From the NCBI RefSeq assembly GCF_013283835.1, contig NZ_CP054052.1, positions 682,001-746,000 of the forward strand: 64,000 nucleotides of DNA, given 5' to 3'. Shown here one piece after another: positions 55,478 to 64,000 of the stretch. A program made the position numbers and the translations under genes. The notes beneath the pieces are model-generated. The model had not been told where the DNA came from. It saw only the letters and a program-made list of their open reading frames with translations, and did no database searches. How positions within the stretch are numbered: position 1 is the stretch's first letter; each line of letters starts with the position of its first letter. The stretch is from Poseidonibacter lekithochrous. Its GTDB lineage: Bacteria > Campylobacterota > Campylobacteria > Campylobacterales > Arcobacteraceae.

Positions 55478-56758
55478 GTGAAAAAAATTAACAAAGAACT
55501 TTTATCAAATCTTACTGTGCTTTATGTTGAAGATGAAGAAATGATCAGAGATGAAATCTGCTATTTTTTCAAAAAATATGTAAAGAATTTCCATGTAGCA
55601 AAAAATGGATTAGAAGGATTAGATTCATATTTAGAATATAAACCTGACTTAATCATAACAGATATCCAAATGCCTAAAATGAATGGCTTGGAAATGCTGA
55701 AAAAAATTGAGAATAAAAATATACCCGTAATTATCACTACTGCATATTCTGATATAGATTACTTTTTAAAAGCAATAGAATTAAATGTTAATAAATTTGT
55801 AATTAAACCAATAGATTTAATGGAATTAGTTTTTGCTATTCAAGACTGTGTAATATCTGATCATATGCAAGATAAATTATTTGAAAAAGAAAACTTACTA
55901 AGAATTGTTGATGAAAATGTTTTAATTTCAATTACTGATAGTAAAGGTAATATAATCGACGCAAGTCATGCATTTTGTGAGTTTGTTGAATATACAAAAG
56001 ATGAATTAATTGGAAAAAGTCATAGTATTTTAAAACATGAAGATACTCCATCCCATTTTTATGAAAAAATGTGGGAAAAAATAACTTCTGGAAATGTATT
56101 TAAATCTGAGATTAGAAATAGAAAGAAAAATGGTGATATTTATTGGGCAAATCTTACAATAACACCTGTATTCAAAGAAGATAAAATTGTTAACTTTACG
56201 GCAATTAGACAGGATATTACAAGTGCTAAAAAATTAGAGTTATTATCAATAGAAGATGATCTAACAAAACTTTATAATAGAAGATATTTTAATAAAATTA
56301 TTGATAAAGAAATAAGAAGAGTAAAAAGAGATAACTCAATATTAAGTTTACTTACTTTAGATATTGATTATTTTAAAAAATATAATGATACTTATGGACA
56401 TCCTCAAGGAGATAAGGCTTTAATTGAAGTTGCTAGGGTTTTAAAAGAATCAACACTTCGAGCTACTGATTACTCTTTTAGAATGGGTGGAGAAGAGTTC
56501 TCAATAATTTTCTCTGGTGTTGAAATAGAAGAGTCTCTTCATTATTCACAAGAAATAGTAAAAAAAATTGAATCATTACATCTTGAACATACTACTAACA
56601 TAGCAAGTAAATATCTTACTATCTCAGCTGGATTAATTGTTTTAAATAGTGATGAATTAGATAGTGTAGAGTCTTTATATAAATATTCAGATGAAGCTTT
56701 GTATGAAGCAAAAGTTAAAGGTAGAAATCAAGTAGTATTATCAAAAAACTCAAAATAA
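55478..56758 (+). CDS. Receiver-PAS-GGDEF diguanylate cyclase
   Basis: A 426-residue cytoplasmic enzyme: receiver (about 10-125, Asp62 in IITDIQMPKMNG), PAS (about 143-258, including a YWANLTITPVFKE strand) and GGDEF (about 270-423) with the active MGGEEF motif. It would make cyclic di-GMP when phosphorylated. The start is GTG at 55478. It lies 64 bases after the large kinase, its probable phosphodonor. Confidence 0.9.
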   Translation: MKKINKELLSNLTVLYVEDEEMIRDEICYFFKKYVKNFHVAKNGLEGLDSYLEYKPDLIITDIQMPKMNGLEMLKKIENKNIPVIITTAYSDIDYFLKAIELNVNKFVIKPIDLMELVFAIQDCVISDHMQDKLFEKENLLRIVDENVLISITDSKGNIIDASHAFCEFVEYTKDELIGKSHSILKHEDTPSHFYEKMWEKITSGNVFKSEIRNRKKNGDIYWANLTITPVFKEDKIVNFTAIRQDITSAKKLELLSIEDDLTKLYNRRYFNKIIDKEIRRVKRDNSILSLLTLDIDYFKKYNDTYGHPQGDKALIEVARVLKESTLRATDYSFRMGGEEFSIIFSGVEIEESLHYSQEIVKKIESLHLEHTTNIASKYLTISAGLIVLNSDELDSVESLYKYSDEALYEAKVKGRNQVVLSKNSK

Positions 56759-56761
56759 CTC

Positions 56762-56791
56762 TTGACAAAACAGTATAAATTAATTATACTG
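56762..56791 (+). promoter_or_regulatory. leu promoter with overlapping palindrome
   Basis: TTGACA (56762-56767) and TATACT (56785-56790) are exactly 17 bases apart. CAGTATAA (56771-56778) and TTATACTG (56784-56791) form a perfect 8-bp inverted repeat covering the spacer and -10 box, a position suited to a repressor. Confidence 0.75.
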
Positions 56792-56821
56792 CCTATACTT
56801 TAAAAAATTCGAGGAGTACAA

Positions 56822-56899
56822 ATGAAAATATTTAATTTTTCTAATAACCATTTCATCAAAAGTGTTAATACTCTTCTACTACTTACAAAATCTCTCTAA
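56822..56899 (+). CDS. leuL: Leucine leader peptide
   Basis: A 25-codon frame with a strong GAGGAG site seven bases before its ATG. Codons 18-21 are four consecutive leucines (CTT CTA CTA CTT) and the last codon is also leucine, in a frame lying between a good promoter and leuA. This is the classical design of an amino-acid attenuator, where ribosome stalling at scarce leucine lets transcription continue into leuA. A weak hairpin (TCTAATT with AATTAGA, 56895-56912) overlaps the stop codon, and an A/T palindrome (56961-56980) follows; which one terminates is not clear. Confidence 0.75.
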   Translation: MKIFNFSNNHFIKSVNTLLLLTKSL

Positions 56900-56960
56900 T
56901 TATTAAATTAGACTTTATATTTTACAAAATAATCACAAATAAATAACAGCTACAGTTTTT

Positions 56961-56987
56961 CTTTTTTTATATAAAAAAAGATATAAT
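56961..56987 (+). promoter_or_regulatory. A/T palindrome and second -10 box before leuA
   Basis: A 20-bp perfect palindrome (C, T7, ATAT, A7, G; 56961-56980) is followed by TATAAT (56982-56987), 28 bases before leuA. It may be part of the attenuator or an internal promoter. Confidence 0.4.
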
Positions 56988-57014
56988 ATTACACATTTTA
57001 AAGGGTACATAACA

Positions 57015-58568
57015 ATGGATAAAAATAGAATTATAGTATTTGATACGACATTAAGAGATGGTGAGCAATCTCCTGGTTGTTCTATGAACACAGAAGAAAA
57101 AATCAAAGTTGCATTACAATTAGAAAAATTAGGTGTTGATGTAATTGAAGCAGGTTTTGCTGCTGCATCTCCTGGAGATTTTGACGCAGTTTCTAGAATT
57201 GCTGAGCAAGTTAAGAACTCATCAATCTGTTCATTATCAAGAGCAATTGAAAATGATATTAAACAATCAGGTTTAGCAGTTTCAAAAGCTCCATTACATA
57301 GAATTCATACATTTATTGCTACTTCACCAATTCACATGAAATATAAATTAAAAATGAGTGAAGCAGAAGTTATCAAAAGAGCAGTTCATGCAGTTGAATA
57401 TGCAAGAACATTTGTTGATGATGTTGAGTTTTCATTAGAAGATGCAGGTAGATCTGAAATTCCATTTATGAAAGAAGTAATGGATGCCGTAATTGCTGCT
57501 GGTGCTTCAACAATTAACTTACCTGATACAGTTGGATATAGATTACCACATGAATTAGGTGCAATGGTAAAAGAATTATCTGATTTTGCAGGTGATAGAG
57601 CAATTATTTCTGTACATAACCATAATGACTTAGGATTAGCAACTGCAAATACTTTAGCATCAGTAATGAACGGTGCTAGACAAATTGAAGTTACAATGAA
57701 TGGTTTAGGTGAGAGAGCTGGAAATTCTGCTTTAGAAGAGGCTGTAATGGCTATTAAAACTAGAAAAGATGCTTTTGGTGAATTATATACAGGGATTAAT
57801 ACTCCTGAGTTATATCCAACTTCTAGATTAGTTGCAACTATTACAGGTGTTGAACCACAACAAAATAAAGCAATTGTTGGTAAAAATGCATTTGCACATG
57901 AAAGTGGAATTCACCAAGATGGTATGTTGAAAAATAATGAAACATACGAAATTATGAGACCAGAAGATGTAGGTGTATTTAAAGAATCTACATTAATCTT
58001 AGGAAAACATTCAGGTCGTGCTGCATTTAGAGACAAAATCGAACATTTAGGTTTTGATAAAGTTTCTGATGAAGAATTAAATGCTGCTTTTGAAAGATTC
58101 AAAATTTTAGCTGATAAGAAAAAAGATGTTACTGATGATGATATTAGAATGTTAATCACAGATGAATCATTAAATCAAGACAAAACTTATGAATTAGTTG
58201 GATTACAAATCTCTGACTGTTCAAACGGTATGCCAATGGCAGCTGTATCTATAAAACATAACGATAGCGTAATGCAAGATGCAAATATCGGTGATGGTAC
58301 AATGGATGCTATCTTTAAAACTATTGATAGATTAACTGGTATTACTGGTGAATTAAATGATTATAAAGTAACTTCTGTATCTGAAGGTAAAGATGCATTA
58401 GCAAAAGTAACTACAAGAGTTACATTTGATAAGAACTCTCCTTCATTCGTAGGACATGGATTAAGTATTGATACTATGTTAGCAACTGCAAAAGCTTATT
58501 TAGGTTCTGTTAATTCATACATTTCTCAAAAAGAAAGACTTTCTAAAAGTACTGAACACCAAGTATAA
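57015..58568 (+). CDS. leuA: 2-isopropylmalate synthase
   Basis: A 517-residue enzyme committing 2-oxoisovalerate and acetyl-CoA to leucine synthesis. The catalytic barrel has [15 protein letters not shown] near the start, the metal-binding [12 protein letters not shown], and [16 protein letters not shown]; the C-terminal domain (about 390-505) is the leucine-feedback regulatory domain. Regulation by the upstream leader peptide is expected. Confidence 0.96.
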   Translation: MDKNRIIVFDTTLRDGEQSPGCSMNTEEKIKVALQLEKLGVDVIEAGFAAASPGDFDAVSRIAEQVKNSSICSLSRAIENDIKQSGLAVSKAPLHRIHTFIATSPIHMKYKLKMSEAEVIKRAVHAVEYARTFVDDVEFSLEDAGRSEIPFMKEVMDAVIAAGASTINLPDTVGYRLPHELGAMVKELSDFAGDRAIISVHNHNDLGLATANTLASVMNGARQIEVTMNGLGERAGNSALEEAVMAIKTRKDAFGELYTGINTPELYPTSRLVATITGVEPQQNKAIVGKNAFAHESGIHQDGMLKNNETYEIMRPEDVGVFKESTLILGKHSGRAAFRDKIEHLGFDKVSDEELNAAFERFKILADKKKDVTDDDIRMLITDESLNQDKTYELVGLQISDCSNGMPMAAVSIKHNDSVMQDANIGDGTMDAIFKTIDRLTGITGELNDYKVTSVSEGKDALAKVTTRVTFDKNSPSFVGHGLSIDTMLATAKAYLGSVNSYISQKERLSKSTEHQV

Positions 58569-58574
58569 GAAATT

Positions 58575-58598
58575 GTAAAGTAGTTTTTACTACTTTAC
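58575..58598 (+). terminator. Hairpin after leuA
   Basis: GTAAAGTAG and CTACTTTAC form a 9-bp stem with a T-rich loop, six bases after the leuA stop. No T-run follows. Confidence 0.6.
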
Positions 58599-58728
58599 GA
58601 TTACAACTCACATTAAAAATCAAAAAAATAACTTATTAAATTCCTATTATTCAGCAAAAAATGAGTAAAATATCTATATCTAACTAAAACTGTTTATGTT
58701 TTAGAACACATTAGGAGATGTAAAATAT

Positions 58729-60753
58729 ATGATGCAATTTAACTTCTTTTTGAAGCTATTAAAGGAATCGTTTAGGGATTTAATCCCAATTGTTGTAGTG
58801 ATACTGTTTTTTCAATTAGCAATTATCCAAGCTGTACCTGAGGGGTGGGTTAGCACGGCAATTGGTTTATGTATTGTAGGTGTTGGTCTTGCAATATTCT
58901 TACAAGGTTTAGAGATAGGGATTTTCCCAGTTGGTGAAGGTTTAGCAAGGGATTTTGCTAAGCATGGAACTATGTTATGGGTATTATTCTTTGGATTTTT
59001 AATTGGATTTGGTACTACAATTGCAGAACCTGCTCTTGCAGTTATTGCTGATAAGGCTGCTTCTATATCAAGTGGAAGAATAGATGCTACTATTCTGCGA
59101 ATGGTTGTTGCTGGATCGGTTGGATTTGCTATATTCTTAGGGGTTTTTAGAATATACAAAGGTCACCCAATCCATTACTACATTATTACTGGATATTTAT
59201 TAGTTGTAAGTGTTACTTTCTTTGCACCACAAGAAATTATTGGTTTAGCATACGATTTAGGTGGAGTTACTACGTCAACTGTAACCGTACCATTAGTTGC
59301 TGCACTTGGTATTGGTTTAGCTTCTACAATTAAAGGTAGAAATCCTGTAATTGATGGATTTGGTCTTATTGCTTTTGCTTCATTAACACCTATGATTTTT
59401 GTACAGATTTATGGTATTGCTGTATATAATCTTGTAGATGCTAAGGATGTTGTGGGTGTTGTTGTTGAAGCTACTGTTTCTTCTAATACAACAATTTCTA
59501 TATCTTCAGTACTTTCTGGAATTGCATCTGTTGTAAAAGATGTTGCGCCTATTTTATTTATTATTCTTTTCTTCCAATATGCTGTATTAAAAAAGAAAAT
59601 TGATAATATTAAAACTGTATTCTTAGGATTTGGACTTGTAATCATTGGATTATATGCATTTATTCTTGGACTTGAAATGGGTCTATTCTCACTTGGTGAG
59701 ACAATGGCATATCAATTAACAAAATCTGATTCTGTAATGATGATTTATGCATTTGCTTTTGCAATTGGTTTCTCAACTACAATGGCAGAACCAGCTTTAA
59801 TGGCAATTGCAAAAAAAGCAAAAGATATTTCAGATGGTAAGATCAATGATTTTGCATTAAGATTATTTGTTGCAGCTGGTGTTGCAATAGGTATTGCTTT
59901 AGGTGCATTTAGAATTGTTGATGGTGGACATATTCACTACTACATTATTGTTGGATATTTAACTGTAATTATTCTTACTTTTATTGCTCCAAAATACATT
60001 ATTCCAATTGCATACGATTCAGGTGGGGTTACTACTTCAACTGTAACAGTTCCATTAGTTGCAGCTCTTGGTATTGGACTTGCTACAAATATTGAAGGAA
60101 GATCTCCTTTAATTGATGGATTTGGTCTTATTGCTTTTGCATCATTATTCCCAATGATTACTGTAATGATTTATGGTATTTTAACTGAGAAATTTGGTGT
60201 TAAATCTGATACTCAAATTGAAGAAGAAGAGTTATTAAAAGATACTTTAATTGATGCTGAAAATATGGATTTAGCAACTGTTAATATTGATGGATCTCAT
60301 GTTAGACACTCTTTATCTTTAGAGTTCTCAGCAGTAGTTATTATTGTGCCAGTTGATAAAAAACTTGATGCAATTTCAGCAGCTCATAAAGCTGGTGCTT
60401 CAGGAGTTACTGTATTAAGAGCTGATGGTATTGGTCTTGAAGAAATGGATAACTTCTTTAGAACATCATTTGAAGCTAATGATACATTGTTATTATTTTT
60501 ATTACCAAAATATTTAGTAAATGAAGTTATAAAATCAATTATTCATTCTCTTCACCTTACTACAAGTGGTAAAGGGGTTGCTTTTGCATTCCCATTAACT
60601 CATATGAAAGGTATCTCTTTATCTAAAGAAGATATTTTTAAAGAAGAAGCTTATCAAGTAAATTTAAATAAAGAAGAACCAATGTCTTGCGTTGGTGATG
60701 ATTTGGACAGTGAACCTCATGATTCAAACAAAGAACCTTCAAAGTCTAAGTGA
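58729..60753 (+). CDS. Two-repeat DUF1538 transporter with C-terminal PII-like domain
   Basis: A 674-residue membrane protein made of two DUF1538 repeats (about 1-235 and 260-500). Each repeat contains GTTIAEPAL or STTMAEPAL, HYYI, and GGVTTSTVTVPLVAALGIGLA followed by DGFGLIAFASL. The soluble C-terminus (about 520-640) resembles a PII (GlnB) domain: a strand VVIIVPVDKKLDAISAAHKAGASGVTVL, a flexible loop, and a final LPLT-like segment. The substrate is unknown. The PII part suggests control by nucleotide or carbon/nitrogen status within the same polypeptide. Confidence 0.8.
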   Translation: MMQFNFFLKLLKESFRDLIPIVVVILFFQLAIIQAVPEGWVSTAIGLCIVGVGLAIFLQGLEIGIFPVGEGLARDFAKHGTMLWVLFFGFLIGFGTTIAEPALAVIADKAASISSGRIDATILRMVVAGSVGFAIFLGVFRIYKGHPIHYYIITGYLLVVSVTFFAPQEIIGLAYDLGGVTTSTVTVPLVAALGIGLASTIKGRNPVIDGFGLIAFASLTPMIFVQIYGIAVYNLVDAKDVVGVVVEATVSSNTTISISSVLSGIASVVKDVAPILFIILFFQYAVLKKKIDNIKTVFLGFGLVIIGLYAFILGLEMGLFSLGETMAYQLTKSDSVMMIYAFAFAIGFSTTMAEPALMAIAKKAKDISDGKINDFALRLFVAAGVAIGIALGAFRIVDGGHIHYYIIVGYLTVIILTFIAPKYIIPIAYDSGGVTTSTVTVPLVAALGIGLATNIEGRSPLIDGFGLIAFASLFPMITVMIYGILTEKFGVKSDTQIEEEELLKDTLIDAENMDLATVNIDGSHVRHSLSLEFSAVVIIVPVDKKLDAISAAHKAGASGVTVLRADGIGLEEMDNFFRTSFEANDTLLLFLLPKYLVNEVIKSIIHSLHLTTSGKGVAFAFPLTHMKGISLSKEDIFKEEAYQVNLNKEEPMSCVGDDLDSEPHDSNKEPSKSK

Positions 60754-61048
60754 TAGTATTAATACAGGGGAACCTGTATTAATCTATTTTTCCGGAGAAA
60801 ATTGTTCAGTTTGTAAGGTCTTAAAACCTAAAATTGAAGAATCTATTAAATCAAACTTTTCAAAATTTACAATGTATGAGGTTAAAACTGATATACATAA
60901 AGAAATCACAAGTCATTTTACGGTATTTTCTATACCTACTATATTGGTATTCTTTGATAAAAAAGAGTTTTTCAGAAAAGGCAGAAACCTATCTGTACCT
61001 TTATTTATTGAGGAAATTAGAAGACCATATAATTTAATGTGCGAGTAA
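60719..61048 (+). CDS. Thioredoxin-like protein
   Basis: A 109-residue thioredoxin-fold protein with the active-site pair in CSVC (ENCSVCKVLKP) and the cis-proline in FSIPTILVFF. No signal peptide, so cytoplasmic. The ATG at 60719 lies inside the last 35 bases of the preceding gene, in another frame, giving coupled translation; TTG at 60692 is an alternative. Confidence 0.82.
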   Translation: MIQTKNLQSLSDSINTGEPVLIYFSGENCSVCKVLKPKIEESIKSNFSKFTMYEVKTDIHKEITSHFTVFSIPTILVFFDKKEFFRKGRNLSVPLFIEEIRRPYNLMCE

Positions 61049-61054
61049 AATAAA

Positions 61055-61480
61055 ATGAAAAGAACTCTTCTTATTTTTCTTATTTTATTTATAGCAATGC
61101 AATTGATTCAGTCTGAACAATCAAATGTTGCTATAAATAAAAGTAAAGAAATTCAAGCCCCAGAAAATATTATGACTTTATTAAAAACATCTTGTTATGA
61201 TTGTCATTCAGATGAAGTTAATTGGCCATGGTATTCAAATGTTGCACCCTTTTCTTGGGTTATTAGTGAACACGTTAATAGTGGAAGAAAGTGGTTGAAT
61301 TTTTCTGTTTGGGAAGATTACACAGAAGAAGAGAAAAAGAAAAAAATGAAAGGTATTTATAGAACAGCTTATGCTGTAATGCCTTTACAGTCTTATATAT
61401 GGTTACACGAAGAAGCGGATCTTACTAAAGAGCAAAGGAAGCTAATTCGAAATTGGACAGGAGTTAGGAAAAGCAAGTGA
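61055..61480 (+). CDS. Haem-binding domain protein, CxxCH type
   Basis: A 141-residue protein with an N-terminal signal/anchor (about 1-18) and one haem c attachment site, CYDCH, followed by SDEVNWPWYSNVAPFSW and a conserved IWLHEEADLT segment, as in the Haem_bd (PF14376) family. Its role is unknown, probably periplasmic redox. Its last four bases overlap the start of the mutS-like gene. Confidence 0.85.
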   Translation: MKRTLLIFLILFIAMQLIQSEQSNVAINKSKEIQAPENIMTLLKTSCYDCHSDEVNWPWYSNVAPFSWVISEHVNSGRKWLNFSVWEDYTEEEKKKKMKGIYRTAYAVMPLQSYIWLHEEADLTKEQRKLIRNWTGVRKSK

Positions 61481-64000
61481 GAGAAGAAGTTCAAGCCCTA
61501 TTAGATGATAAAAAATCTTTATTAACAATAACATATTTTAAACTTCAACAACTTTTTGAAAAAAAGTATGGTGAGAATACAGTAGTTCTTATGGAAATAG
61601 GAACATTTTTTGAAGTTTATGAAGTTAATAATGACGAAGAACAAATTGGTAAAGCAAAAGAAATTGCTGAACTATTAAATATTCAATTAACTAGAAAGAA
61701 TAAAACAATTCTAGAAAACTCAAAAGAAAACCCAATAATGGCAGGAGTTCCTGCAATTTCCCTTGAAAAACATCTTTCAAGAATTATTTCAGAGCAAAAA
61801 TATACAGTTGTAATTATTAAACAAAGAGGTTTACCTCCAAAAGTTAGCAGATATCTAGATACAGTTGTATCTCCTGGAACAAACTTTGATTTTGTATTAG
61901 ACCAAGATGAAAATAATATTACTTCTTTAGTGGTTGAACAAATTAAAGGTATTTATTTAGTTGGATACTCTGCTATTGATGTAACAACTGGAAAATGTTA
62001 TTACAATGAAATTCATGGAACAAGTGAAGATAAGTTTTATGCTTTAGATGAAGTATTTAATTATATGAATATGCATAAAACAAATGAAGTAATTGTATCT
62101 TTTGCTGATAAAACTATTAATGAAAAAGAAGTTATTGATTATTTAGAATTAAAACTGAAAACTTTTCATTTAGGATCTTTTAGACCTAAAATTAATTATC
62201 AAAATGAACTATTTAAAAATGTGTTTGATATTCAATCTTTATTAACAGCAATTGAGCATTTAGATATGGAACGAGTTCCCTTGTCAACTGAATCACTTGC
62301 TGTGTTAATTGATTTTGTAATAGGGCATGATTCAAATATCATACAAAAACTTTCACTTCCTCAAAAATTAGATGTAAGTAAATATATTTATTTAGGTAAT
62401 AACGCCTTAGAGCAGTTAAATGTAATTGAAACTAGTCATAATCCATCATTGATTAAACTAATGAATAATACATCAACAGCAATGGGGAAAAGACTTTTAA
62501 AAGAAAGACTTACTCACCCTGTAAAAGATTCAAAAGAGATATTAAGAAGATTTAATTTATCAAAAGAGTTGTTTGATTATCATGGTCCAATTGAGAATGA
62601 GTTAGCGAATATTTATGATATTGAAAGACTTACAAGAAGAATAAAATTAGCTAGACTTCATCCTTTTGAATTAAATTATCTTTATGACTCATTACTTAGT
62701 ATAAAAGAAGTAGTTACATTTATGGAGAATTATAAGTTTTTAACTCCTCCTTGCTCTTCTGCTGAATTATCACTATTTATTCAATCAATTGATTCTACAT
62801 TTGATTTAAGTATTTCTGGAAAGTATATGCTTAAAGATGTAGAAGCAAATATGGTTTGCAAAGGTATTAATACTCAAATCGATGAATTAAGTTCTCAAAA
62901 TAGTGTATTACGTTCTAAACTTGAACTTTTAAGGCTTCATGTTTTAGGTTTTCTAAATGCTTCTGAAGATTCTAATTTTGTAAATATTAATAGATTAGAT
63001 AAAGAAGGTTTCTTCTTAACTATGACAAAAAATAGATACAACTTAATAAAAGAAGACTTACAAAATTCTCATATTATTATAGATGATGATTTACTTTTAT
63101 TCAAAGATTTCACTGTAAAAGTACAAACAAACTCTGTTAAGATTTTTTGTAAACTTACTGATTCTGTAAGTGATAAATATGTACATAATCTTAAGAAAAT
63201 TGTTGAATTAAATAAATTAGTATTTAAAGAAAAATTAGCAGAATTTGAAAAGAAGTTCTCATTATTACTAGAAGAATTAGTTCAGTTTATTGCGGAAGTT
63301 GATTTAACAGTTTCTAATATTAAAACAGCAAAAAAATATAATTATGTTTGTCCTAAAATTGTAAAAACAAAAGATGAAGAAAACTTCATTGAATTAATAG
63401 ACTTAAGACACCCAATTATTGAAGCAAATGAAGAACAAGGTATTTATGTACCTAATGATATTATCTTAGGAGAATTGTCTTATGCTTCAAAAGAGTATAA
63501 AGATAATGTGATTATTAAAAATTCAAACCCAATTAATACTAAAAACAATAATATGCACGGAGTATTATTATATGGTATTAACTCTTCTGGTAAATCTTCA
63601 TTAATGAAATCAATTGGTATTGCAGTTATTTTAGCTCAAGCTGGATTTTATGTACCGTGTAAATCTATGAGATTCTCAATTTTTGATGCAGTGTATACAA
63701 GAATATCTGGAGCTGATAATATTGCTAAAGGTTTATCTTCTTTTGCCGTTGAGATGTTAGAATTAAAAAATATATTTAACAGAGCTACTAAAAATTCCCT
63801 TGTTTTAGGTGATGAAATCTCACATAGTACCGAGACAATGAGTGGATTATCTATTGTTGCTAGTGCTATTTTAAAACTCGCAAAACTAGAGTCTATTTTT
63901 GTATTTGCTACACATTTACATCAATTACCAGAGTTACCAGAAATTGAACGACTTAAAAATATAATTTCACTTCATTTATCTGTAATGTATAAAGATGATG
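61477..64000 (+). CDS. MutS homologue, possibly MutS7, 3' end missing
   Basis: 841 codons are visible before the window ends. The N-terminal mismatch-recognition domain is present with GTFFEVYE (Phe44, Glu46, the mismatch-wedge positions), so this is not MutS2. Connector, lever and clamp regions follow, then the ATPase with Walker A GINSSGKSS near 700, SSFAVEM and Walker B GDEIS near 779. The MutS7 subfamily, reported from marine epsilonproteobacteria, giant viruses and octocoral mitochondria, fits the phylum and carries a C-terminal HNH nuclease, which would lie beyond the window. The start is GTG overlapping the previous stop (GTGA). Confidence 0.88.
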   Translation, partial: MREEVQALLDDKKSLLTITYFKLQQLFEKKYGENTVVLMEIGTFFEVYEVNNDEEQIGKAKEIAELLNIQLTRKNKTILENSKENPIMAGVPAISLEKHLSRIISEQKYTVVIIKQRGLPPKVSRYLDTVVSPGTNFDFVLDQDENNITSLVVEQIKGIYLVGYSAIDVTTGKCYYNEIHGTSEDKFYALDEVFNYMNMHKTNEVIVSFADKTINEKEVIDYLELKLKTFHLGSFRPKINYQNELFKNVFDIQSLLTAIEHLDMERVPLSTESLAVLIDFVIGHDSNIIQKLSLPQKLDVSKYIYLGNNALEQLNVIETSHNPSLIKLMNNTSTAMGKRLLKERLTHPVKDSKEILRRFNLSKELFDYHGPIENELANIYDIERLTRRIKLARLHPFELNYLYDSLLSIKEVVTFMENYKFLTPPCSSAELSLFIQSIDSTFDLSISGKYMLKDVEANMVCKGINTQIDELSSQNSVLRSKLELLRLHVLGFLNASEDSNFVNINRLDKEGFFLTMTKNRYNLIKEDLQNSHIIIDDDLLLFKDFTVKVQTNSVKIFCKLTDSVSDKYVHNLKKIVELNKLVFKEKLAEFEKKFSLLLEELVQFIAEVDLTVSNIKTAKKYNYVCPKIVKTKDEENFIELIDLRHPIIEANEEQGIYVPNDIILGELSYASKEYKDNVIIKNSNPINTKNNNMHGVLLYGINSSGKSSLMKSIGIAVILAQAGFYVPCKSMRFSIFDAVYTRISGADNIAKGLSSFAVEMLELKNIFNRATKNSLVLGDEISHSTETMSGLSIVASAILKLAKLESIFVFATHLHQLPELPEIERLKNIISLHLSVMYKDD

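Overview
The window is an ordinary stretch of chromosome from a strongly AT-rich bacterium, most likely an Arcobacter-group member of the Campylobacterota. The evidence is gene content: a MagIII-type alkyladenine glycosylase, an ArsS-like kinase with the HELKTPI-TKGKF signature, menaquinone-type UbiE, a HQWRQPL family of sensor kinases, a MutS homologue of the kind reported from marine epsilonproteobacteria, and promoters that mostly have only a good -10 box. I see no rRNA, tRNA, CRISPR, prophage or insertion sequence.

Layout. 1-4.4 kb: partial acyltransferase, DUF445 protein, then a tight minus-strand operon hisI-sbtA-sbtB-DUF1007-nicO joining bicarbonate uptake, its PII-like partner and a Ni/Co exporter. 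4.4-8.1 kb: pyrC, then a response regulator and a 7TM sensor kinase whose start codon looks like ATA. 8.2-13 kb: small ORF, mfd, nudC, membrane protein. 12.9-13.7 kb: the only long gene-free stretch, holding four related units that I read as a tandem small-RNA array. 13.7-19.3 kb: nuclease-fold enzyme, flavoprotein, DUF3179 protein, Cache-PAS-GGDEF enzyme. 19.5-23.6 kb: copper/envelope cluster (PCuAC, unknown, Sco, Spy-like, OmpR-type regulator, ArsS-like kinase). 23.6-29.4 kb: second flavoprotein (apparent ATC start), TIGR00282 phosphoesterase, magIII, ParA-like ATPase with a small coiled-coil membrane protein, ubiE, xseA. 29.5-31.8 kb: cheW and two response regulators. 31.8-36.5 kb: cyclophilin, 2Fe-2S protein, panD, ybaB, ispA, and groES-groEL behind a CIRCE operator. 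36.5-42.1 kb: AraC regulator, a candidate small RNA, a kinase/CheC/CheY operon, suhB, YkgJ protein. 42.2-52.7 kb: housekeeping run glmS, metK, accD, thiE-like, rlmH, dksA-like, dus, prmA, ftsH. 52.8-56.8 kb: large sensor kinase and RR-PAS-GGDEF protein. 56.8-58.6 kb: leucine leader peptide and leuA. 58.7-64 kb: DUF1538-PII fusion, thioredoxin-like protein, haem-binding protein and a mutS homologue cut by the window end.

The most unusual signal is the array at 12.94-13.73 kb. On the minus strand each of four units has a TATAAT-like box, a 20-bp upstream element ending exactly 25 bp from that box with invariant positions, a 5' hairpin, a C/U-rich anti-Shine-Dalgarno stretch (CUCCUCC in two units), and a purine/pyrimidine hairpin at its 3' end. 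One unit is complementary to the ribosome-binding region of the leuL leader in this same window. Other points are the leuL leader itself, a second candidate small RNA near 38.0 kb, two genes with near-cognate starts (ATA, ATC), two PII-linked transporters, and the MutS7-like gene.
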